The notes beneath the pieces are model-generated. The model was not told where the DNA came from and made no database searches. It saw only the letters and a program-made list of their open reading frames with translations. Positions 22,947 to 28,239 of a stretch of DNA of 28,239 nt are shown here, piece by piece. This DNA comes from QQUD01 sp039029915 (GTDB lineage Bacteria; Chloroflexota; Anaerolineae; Promineifilales; Promineifilaceae). The translations under genes were made by a program, and so were the position numbers. Location: NCBI GenBank assembly GCA_039029915.1, contig JBCCFD010000040.1:1-28239 (forward strand), in the 5' to 3' direction. The number at the start of each line of letters is the position of its first letter. The stretch's first letter is position 1.

Positions 22947-23405
22947 ATGAAAAATCAATTAGGGCATCTAAAACGTGTTTTTATTTTGCTTGCTCATGGC
23001 TTTGAAGAGGGTCCTCTCATTTATTGTGTCAACCAATTACGACAAACCGGCATTCCTGTTCAGCTTGTCAGCTTGACGGAAGAGTTAGTGAGCAGCAAAC
23101 ACGGCGTATCTGTTAAAGGTGATATGCTATTGAGCGAATTAGATTCTGCTGTGCCAAAAGAAGGACTTTTGCTCTTTCCCGGTGGCGAGCACGCCACCGC
23201 ATCGCTATTAACGGATCCCCGAACGCATCATCTTATCAAGACCATTAATTCAAATAATGGATATATGGTCGCCATGGAAACGGCCGTTCCTATGTTAAAC
23301 GAATTCGATATTCCTGAATCGTTTGCCTGTCGTTTTATCCAAAAGTGCAAAAATCAAGACATCATCCAGTTTTCATCCCAACTCATTCAGCAATTTAGCA
23401 ACTAA
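22947..23405 (+). CDS. DJ-1/PfpI-like protein lacking the catalytic cysteine
   Basis: A 152-residue protein that aligns by eye with the DJ-1/PfpI fold: VFILLAHGFEEGPLIYCVNQL holds the conserved Glu region, KHGVSVKGD follows, and LLLFPGGEHA is the usual PGG turn. The nucleophile elbow, normally ICxGP after VA, reads VAMETAVPML. The Cys position aligns with Thr112 when the Pro is matched, or with Glu111 if shifted, so classic DJ-1 or protease chemistry is unlikely. The C-terminus is also shorter than typical (about 165-190 residues). ACGGCCGT at 23280 encodes the TAV of this altered elbow. It may be a binding protein or a decaying gene. It is upstream of the MttB homologue by 164 bp. Confidence 0.72.
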   Translation: MKNQLGHLKRVFILLAHGFEEGPLIYCVNQLRQTGIPVQLVSLTEELVSSKHGVSVKGDMLLSELDSAVPKEGLLLFPGGEHATASLLTDPRTHHLIKTINSNNGYMVAMETAVPMLNEFDIPESFACRFIQKCKNQDIIQFSSQLIQQFSN

Positions 23406-23569
23406 CCGCAAACCGCTCTGCTTTAGCACACATCCTCTTTGTAAAACAGTTTTTTCCGCTCAGCCCAACCTCAAAATCTTCACAGACGCTCGCTTCTCTA
23501 AATCAAGATTCGCCCTCAAAATTCCGGCATGTTAAACTTGCGCAACAAAAAAAACGCTGAGAAACAACT

Positions 23570-25099
23570 ATGCGCCCCAAAATAAATGTCATATCTGAAA
23601 ATCTAATTCAAAAAATAGTAACCGAATCAAAGCGGGTTTTAGCCACCGTTGGCATTGAGGTTCGCAGCAAAGCGGTTCTTCAAAAACTGATTAATGCTGG
23701 TTTACCAACTGATGAAACAGGCACTCGGGTCTTTTTCCCGCCCGACGTGGTCGACAAGGCAGTTGAAACAAGCCCGAAATCATTTGATCTTTTTGATCGT
23801 GATGGAAATCACTACACGACAATTGGGGGGAACAATGTCCATTTTACGCCGGCATCAAGCGGGCTAAAAATATTAGACCACCGCACCAAACAAACCCGAC
23901 TGGCAAACACGGCCGATTTTGTTGAATATGTCAAAGTTGCTGACCAGCTTGAAAACATTGCTTATCTAGCCACCGCTTTTTCAACCAACGATGACATCGA
24001 AGCCGATGTCTCTGACGTTTGGCGACTCTATTTGTGTCTCAAACACTCAAAAAAGCCAATTGTCTCTGGCGCCTTCACAGAGCACGGCGTGCCGCGTATG
24101 GCTGAAATGATGCAGCTATTCAGAAAAGATAAGGAAGACCTCATCAACAAACCGATGTCAATATTCACAATCACAGCCACGGGTAACTTCAGATACAGTG
24201 AAGATTCCTGTCAGAATTTACTCGATTGTGTTGAATGGGGCATTCCTATCGAAATTGTGCCCGTTACATTAATGGGATTAATTGCTCCAGTAACATTGGT
24301 TGGGGCTACTGTCTTTCACACAGTTGATGTGCTAGCGGGCATCACCATGGCCCAAATCATCAAACCTGGTGCGCCAGTCCTGTTTGGTGGTGCACCGGCC
24401 GCCTTTCACATGAAAGAAGCTTCATCACCTATGCTCGGCATCGATGCTTTGCATTTAGATTTGGCCTATGTCGAAGTTGCCAAATATTTAGGGCTACCCA
24501 CCCAATCTTATATGGCTTTAAGCGACAGCAAATTTTTAGATGCCCAAGCGGGTGCTGAAACATTTGGCAGTGCTTTACTGGCCGCACTGGCTGGCGTGAA
24601 CTCTGTTTCAGGTCCAGGCATGCTTGATTTCGTCATGGTCTTTAGCCTGCCCAAGCTGGTGATGGACAATGACCTGTGCGGTCAGGCGCTCCATTTAACG
24701 CGTGAAATGGAGATCATAGACGACCTGCCTGTTGATCATTTGATTGATGAGCTAATGCAAGAACAACATTTGATTACGTCGGAGCACACATTAGAACATT
24801 GGCCGAATCAACTTTACATGCCGCATCCTGTTACCGATCGCTCTAATCGGGAAAACTGGTCGAAGCGGGGCAGCCCAATGCTAGAGGAGCGAGCAGAAAC
24901 GGCCGTTAATGACCTGCTCAACAGCTACCAAAACCCACCCCTTACCCCTGAAATTGATGAAACAATGCGGCAAATCATTATTGATGGACTCAAGGATAAA
25001 TCTCGACCGCTACCTGAAATTCCAGTTCATAAAAAGACAAGCAGCAGCGGCACGAAAAAACGACAAAGAAAACACGCAAGACGACGGTCAGCAGGCTAA
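23570..25099 (+). CDS. MttB-family (non-pyrrolysine) methylamine/betaine methyltransferase
   Basis: A 509-residue protein of the trimethylamine methyltransferase MttB superfamily (TIM barrel). Recognisable stretches include HFTPASSGLKILD, PIVSGAFTEHG, VTLMGLIAPVTLVGATVFH, VLFGGAPAAFHMKEASSPML and GAETFGSALLAAL. The frame has no internal TAG, so it belongs to the non-pyrrolysine majority, which includes glycine betaine methyltransferase MtgB. Known members pass a methyl group from a quaternary amine to a corrinoid protein; no corrinoid protein is encoded in this window. The C-terminal 20 or so residues are an unusual Lys/Arg-rich tail. Its ribosome site is weak. The C45 hydrolase follows by 71 bases. 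Confidence 0.86.
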   Translation: MRPKINVISENLIQKIVTESKRVLATVGIEVRSKAVLQKLINAGLPTDETGTRVFFPPDVVDKAVETSPKSFDLFDRDGNHYTTIGGNNVHFTPASSGLKILDHRTKQTRLANTADFVEYVKVADQLENIAYLATAFSTNDDIEADVSDVWRLYLCLKHSKKPIVSGAFTEHGVPRMAEMMQLFRKDKEDLINKPMSIFTITATGNFRYSEDSCQNLLDCVEWGIPIEIVPVTLMGLIAPVTLVGATVFHTVDVLAGITMAQIIKPGAPVLFGGAPAAFHMKEASSPMLGIDALHLDLAYVEVAKYLGLPTQSYMALSDSKFLDAQAGAETFGSALLAALAGVNSVSGPGMLDFVMVFSLPKLVMDNDLCGQALHLTREMEIIDDLPVDHLIDELMQEQHLITSEHTLEHWPNQLYMPHPVTDRSNRENWSKRGSPMLEERAETAVNDLLNSYQNPPLTPEIDETMRQIIIDGLKDKSRPLPEIPVHKKTSSSGTKKRQRKHARRRSAG

Positions 25100-25170
25100 T
25101 ATTTAAAGAGAAGGTGCATCATACTGTTTACCACTTTGTAACCAAAGTTTTTACCCAAAAAGGAAATCTC

Positions 25171-26259
25171 ATGGCAAAAATACGCGTTGTAAAAACAAGT
25201 GGAACCCCATTTGAAATGGGGTATCAGCACGGCATGGCTCATCGCGAAGACATTATTCGTTACACTAAGGAACGAGTGCATATTGTGTGTGGGGGGCTTT
25301 GGAGCGGGCATCAGCTTGAGCCTGAGGAAGTTATCGCGCTTGCAGATCGCTGCATACCAGACCATAACGCCTACGCCCCCGATTTAATGGATGAGCTACG
25401 GGGAATGTCAAAAGCCACAGGCTTGTCTCTTGGTGAGCTGATTATTGTGGGTGGGTTCACGGATTTTGTGGACACGGTTTACAGTGAATATCGCAAACAG
25501 CAAGAACCTGTATTAGAACGCTTACCCATTGATGATTGTACCGCCTTTATTGTTCCCGATAGCGCCGCAGACAGCGCTGGCTTTTTTGGTCAGACATGGG
25601 ATATGCACGACACGGCCACAGAATTTGTGATTCTCTTAGAAGTTGACACACCAGAGCAGCCAAAATCGCTTGTCTTTACAACCACCGGTTGTATTGGGCA
25701 GATCGGCATGAATGAGCACGGCGTTTGTATTGGCATCAACAACCTCATGGCGACTGACGGTCAAATTGGGGTTACTTGGCCTTTTGTTGTGCGTAAGGCA
25801 CTACAACAAGATAATGCGGATGACGCCTTGAAATGTATTACCGAAGCTAAGCTGGCCGGCGCACACAATTACCTTATTTTTGACAAGCATGGGAAAGGGT
25901 ACAACGTGGAGGCAATGTCTTCACGCTGTGAAATCACCCCGCTAGATGAGACGCCCATTAGCCATACCAATCATTGTCTCCTACCCCAAACGCTTGAATT
26001 CGCTCAAGAACGCCCTGAGGCGTCTCAACTCAGTTCGGAAAATCGACTATCAATGGCTAATGAGCTTTTAGAAAAACGGCCGTTATCCATCGACGACCTC
26101 ATTGCCGTTACCCGCGAACCATCAGCCATTTGCACCCGCTCAAAGCCACCATTTCATGTTGAATCATGCGGTGCGGCCATAATGCAACCCAAAGCGGGCA
26201 AATTTTGGGCAGTATGGGGCTTGCCAGATGAAAATGAGTATGAAGAATTCTCGATCTAA
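25171..26259 (+). CDS. C45-family peptidase / acyl-CoA:6-APA acyltransferase-like Ntn hydrolase
   Basis: A 362-residue Ntn-hydrolase of the C45 (penicillin acyltransferase-like) family. GTPFEMGYQHG near the start and ELRGMSKATGLSLGEL are typical of the pro-region. Cys123 in IDDCTAFIV is the expected nucleophile and autoprocessing site. GQTWDMH and GQIGMNEHGVCIGINNL follow, as in the family. Members hydrolyse or transfer amide-bound acyl groups; the substrate is unknown. I chose ATG at 25171 with AAAGGA upstream over a GTG 19 codons earlier. It follows the methyltransferase gene by 71 bases and may be cotranscribed. Confidence 0.85.
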   Translation: MAKIRVVKTSGTPFEMGYQHGMAHREDIIRYTKERVHIVCGGLWSGHQLEPEEVIALADRCIPDHNAYAPDLMDELRGMSKATGLSLGELIIVGGFTDFVDTVYSEYRKQQEPVLERLPIDDCTAFIVPDSAADSAGFFGQTWDMHDTATEFVILLEVDTPEQPKSLVFTTTGCIGQIGMNEHGVCIGINNLMATDGQIGVTWPFVVRKALQQDNADDALKCITEAKLAGAHNYLIFDKHGKGYNVEAMSSRCEITPLDETPISHTNHCLLPQTLEFAQERPEASQLSSENRLSMANELLEKRPLSIDDLIAVTREPSAICTRSKPPFHVESCGAAIMQPKAGKFWAVWGLPDENEYEEFSI

Positions 26260-26269
26260 ATGAACGACT

Positions 26270-26286
26270 CCGCCGCAAGCGGACGG
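26270..26286. repeat. REP-like GC hairpin
   Basis: CCG-CCGC (26270-26276) pairs with GCGG-A-CGG (26279-26286) around AA, followed by GGGTATCG. It lies just after the C45 gene and is GC-rich amid AT-rich surroundings, resembling REP-type elements or a terminator core. Only one copy is seen here. Confidence 0.35.
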
Positions 26287-26356
26287 GGTATCGAAGACTG
26301 TGAGGAATTTTTCTCGCCATAGGTGGCAAGATATTTAATCTCTTTAAGGGTAATAA

Positions 26357-26473
26357 ATGAAAAGAAGTTGGCAACCGTTACCATATTCAATACAGAAACG
26401 TCGTTTTACTTGTTACACATTATTTGATGAGTTTTTAGACAAGACACCAAGCCAAAATATCACGCTACTTTAA
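26357..26473 (+). CDS. Possible 38-residue small protein
   Basis: A short frame with AAGGG 6 bases before the ATG. The peptide (MKRSWQPLPYSIQKRR to NITLL) is basic at first, with one Cys and no membrane span. It follows the C45 gene by 97 bp and overlaps the 3' end of the convergent FAD monooxygenase by 14 bp. I recognise no family; chance is a serious alternative. Confidence 0.25.
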   Translation: MKRSWQPLPYSIQKRRFTCYTLFDEFLDKTPSQNITLL

Positions 26474-27674
26474 CCTCAACTCGGCTCAATCCGCTGCCAA
26501 TCATTCTTGGCAATAAATCTCGCAAAAGCGGGATTCTAGGTAACCAACGCATAAATCGAGGAAACTCAAACGGTGTGTCATCTGTTCTGGCTGGATCAAG
26601 AATACGCTTTTGGGCTTGTGTTTGGAAGAATTGCATCCATCGAGTAGGTCTTTGTCTTTGGTTTTGAATTTCTTCAAAATGTCCTGACTGAAGTTGACCC
26701 GATTTCAGAGGCTCTAGCAGTACATTTGCGGCCACAATGGCATCCTGTATAGCATAATTGATACCCACGCCACCTAAAGGGGTCATCACATGAGCCGCAT
26801 CGCCAATTAGCAGCATGCCATCTTTGTGCCACTGTTTTAAACGACTACCCGTCACTTTTAAATAGCTAACTTTCCGCCAGCTATCAACATGATTAACTCG
26901 ATCTTCAAATTGAGGAATGCTTTGCACAATTCGATGATGTAGCTCTTCTAACCCTTTGGATTTAAGCTGACGATACTGACCATTGGCAACAACAATTCCC
27001 ATTTGGTAATGATCGTGACGTTCAATCACCACCACGGGGGTGCTGCCGCCTGAAAAACCACCACCGATTTGTAATTCCGGATCATTATCAAATTTAGGCA
27101 AGCGAAACCATAGGACATCAAGCGGGTCGGTTAGCAGGTCGACTTGCAAGCCAGCTAAGCGTCTTAATTTTGAGGAACGGCCGTCGCAGGCAACCACTAG
27201 ATCGGCATTAATTTGTTTCAGCTCGTTATTTTGACGGACTTGAACACCACAAATACGGCCGTTTTCATCTCGGACCAGCTCTTGAGCCACCGTTCGCATC
27301 ATCAAATGGAAGTTATCATACGCCGTTGACTCAGTTGTGACGAAGGACAAAAAATCTTGCTGTGGCATGACCGTCACATAGGGAAATGGGGTATTAATTC
27401 GCTCAAAATCAACTAAAGGCAATCGACCTTTGGGCGTATCGAGAAACATTTTGCGCATGGTGTAATGGGGCACGGTGGCTAACAGGTTATTAGCCAACCC
27501 CATTTGGTGGATGTTTTCCATCACGCTATAGTGCAGGGTATCACCACGGAAATCTCGATCAAAATCTTTTTGGGCTTCAACAAGCACACAATCAATCCCA
27601 TTCTTTGCCAACAAATACGATAAGATAACACCTGCTGGACCAGCACCAACTATACAGACGGTTGTTTTAATCAT
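26460..27674 (-). CDS. FAD-dependent monooxygenase (PHBH fold)
   Basis: A 404-residue class A flavin monooxygenase. The N-terminal GxGxxG (VGAGPAGVILSYLL), the mid-protein DG motif (VVACDGRSSKLRR) and the GD motif (LLIGDAAHVMTPLGGVGINY) are all present, which gives FAD and NAD(P)H-dependent hydroxylation of an organic substrate. The C-terminal 60 residues (FMRWLPRIPLLRDLLPRMIG) are amphipathic and might touch the membrane. I chose the ATG at 27674, with GGAG 7 bases upstream, over one four codons earlier. Its start overlaps the stop of the TetR gene by 8 bases, so the regulator probably controls it. Two ACGGCCGT copies (27177, 27255) encode DGR and NGR; the first is in the DG motif itself. 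Confidence 0.87.
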   Translation of the reverse strand: MIKTTVCIVGAGPAGVILSYLLAKNGIDCVLVEAQKDFDRDFRGDTLHYSVMENIHQMGLANNLLATVPHYTMRKMFLDTPKGRLPLVDFERINTPFPYVTVMPQQDFLSFVTTESTAYDNFHLMMRTVAQELVRDENGRICGVQVRQNNELKQINADLVVACDGRSSKLRRLAGLQVDLLTDPLDVLWFRLPKFDNDPELQIGGGFSGGSTPVVVIERHDHYQMGIVVANGQYRQLKSKGLEELHHRIVQSIPQFEDRVNHVDSWRKVSYLKVTGSRLKQWHKDGMLLIGDAAHVMTPLGGVGINYAIQDAIVAANVLLEPLKSGQLQSGHFEEIQNQRQRPTRWMQFFQTQAQKRILDPARTDDTPFEFPRFMRWLPRIPLLRDLLPRMIGSGLSRVEVKVA

Positions 27675-28239
27675 GAGAATCTCCATTTTTCAAGCCGCGA
27701 ATTAAAATCGTCACGGCTTCGTTAATATAATGGTCTTGTTCTGGTAAACCTTCGGCCAGGTCAGGAACCATAAGCTTGTTTAGCCCATAAAAGACCGTAA
27801 TGGCTAATAAGGAGCGCGTAGAAACGGCCGTATCATGAGGGCGGAAACGGCCGTTGGCAATTTGCATCTCCATGTAGTACCGAACCAATTCAAAAACAGG
27901 CGAAACAATTTCACCAAAACGGGCTTGAAAAGAATCATTTCGTAAGGCTTCAGGCACAAAAATTCGAACAATCTTTTCAATTTCTTCATCGTTTATGGCT
28001 GTTAGGTGCATTCTGAGCAATCGAGGCAGCAACTCTTCAGGGGGTAACTCAAAAAAAGCAGGGGTCACATCACCAAGCTGTGCCAGAGGAACACCAACTT
28101 TTAAAATTTCAGCAAGTAAGGCTTCCTTATTCTCAAAATACCAATAAATCAGTGCGGAAGACTTCAACTGAGCTTCTTGCGCAATCAGTTTAATTGACGC
28201 CTTGTCATAGCCATGCTCGGCAAAAACCCGGCGGGCTGC
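27667..28239 (-). CDS. TetR-family regulator, N-terminus outside window
   Basis: The last 190 residues of a TetR-family repressor; the frame is open to the window edge. The helix-turn-helix is recognisable: ARRVFAEHGYDKASIKLIAQ, then LIYWYFENKEALLAEIL. The C-terminal ligand domain runs to the end. A family member usually represses its own operon and neighbour until a small hydrophobic ligand binds. The flavin monooxygenase start overlaps this stop by 8 bases (ATGATTAA), so they form one operon. ACGGCCGT at 27824 and 27847, 23 bp apart, encode TAV and NGR. The promoter is outside the window. Confidence 0.9.
   Translation of the reverse strand, partial: AARRVFAEHGYDKASIKLIAQEAQLKSSALIYWYFENKEALLAEILKVGVPLAQLGDVTPAFFELPPEELLPRLLRMHLTAINDEEIEKIVRIFVPEALRNDSFQARFGEIVSPVFELVRYYMEMQIANGRFRPHDTAVSTRSLLAITVFYGLNKLMVPDLAEGLPEQDHYINEAVTILIRGLKNGDSHD

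Larger units (their letters stand above)
10..27854. repeat. Highly iterated palindrome ACGGCCGT, 37 exact copies
   Basis: Exact copies start at 10, 703, 877, 2589, 2902, 5603, 6230, 6257, 7847, 8631, 9123, 9597, 9727, 10670, 10948, 11379, 12904, 13076, 13616, 15275, 15731, 16721, 16757, 17509, 18796, 19703, 19727, 20777, 21614, 21747, 23280, 24899, 26076, 27177, 27255, 27824 and 27847. Near copies sharing the CGGCCG core occur at about 4204, 9368, 10521, 18128, 20336, 23909 and 24395. The flanks are mostly A on the left and T on the right. All copies are coding, in all three frames: TAV about 22 times, NGR or DGR about 11, RP 4. The counts were made by eye. Confidence 0.9.

Noticed and set aside
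23570..25099. Pyrrolysine-containing MttB
   Set aside because: The frame has no in-frame TAG; it is a non-pyrrolysine homologue.
1..28239. tRNA, rRNA, CRISPR arrays, insertion sequences, phage genes
   Set aside because: I scanned both strands by eye and found no tRNA-like fold, regular spacer array, transposase motif or phage structural gene. The regular ACGGCCGT copies are dispersed within genes and are not an array.

Overview
This window reads as chromosomal DNA from a free-living bacterium, most likely a Chloroflexota (Anaerolineae-type) lineage. That placement is an inference from the gene content: an ABA4-like protein beside a CrtI-like desaturase, a non-pyrrolysine MttB homologue, C45 peptidase, GEVED and vWA surface proteins, and STAND and universal-stress proteins. 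It cannot be confirmed from the sequence alone. Coding density is high on both strands. I see no rRNA, tRNA, CRISPR array, transposase or phage gene.

Layout. 1-1053 (-): secreted beta-propeller repeat protein, cut by the window edge. 1337-4572 (+): FlK-type hotdog thioesterase, an uncharacterised protein translationally coupled to a flavin split-barrel protein, and a Rieske oxygenase, closed by a 28-bp perfect palindrome. 4654-8048 (-): HD phosphohydrolase, OmpR-type regulator and histidine kinase in tight succession, then a DUF4399-like lipoprotein behind an 11-bp tandem direct repeat. 8190-11277 (+): a small unknown protein, then a SRPBCC / CrtI-like flavoprotein / ABA4-like cluster behind a clear sigma70-type promoter. 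11189-14502: small membrane protein (-), a zinc-ribbon membrane protein with a probable leaderless start (+), then DinB and a ParB-like/universal-stress fusion (-). 14722-19128 (-): vWA-GEVED secreted protein and a PAS-GAF histidine kinase, separated by 621 bp of repeat-rich DNA. 19412-22370: USP-like protein (+) convergent with a STAND ATPase/TPR gene pair (-). 22947-26259 (+): DJ-1/PfpI-like protein lacking the nucleophile Cys, MttB-family methyltransferase, and C45 Ntn-hydrolase. 26460-28239 (-): TetR regulator (cut by the window edge) coupled to an FAD monooxygenase.

How the genes work together. Two linked themes stand out. One is modification of isoprenoid or carotenoid-like lipids (9323-11277, with the SRPBCC protein as a possible lipid carrier). 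The other is quaternary-amine demethylation (Rieske enzyme at 3418 and MttB homologue at 23570, about 20 kb apart). Signalling capacity is high: two histidine kinases, one response regulator, one STAND regulator pair, one TetR and several universal-stress domains.

The strongest unexplained signal is at DNA level. The palindrome ACGGCCGT occurs 37 times (about one per 760 bp, where a base-composition estimate gives well under one). Every copy lies inside a coding region, and copies occur in all three reading frames (encoding TAV, NGR/DGR or RP). This behaves like the cyanobacterial HIP1 palindrome. Two further dispersed intergenic repeats (a 64-bp hairpin and a 52-bp element, two copies each) are also present.
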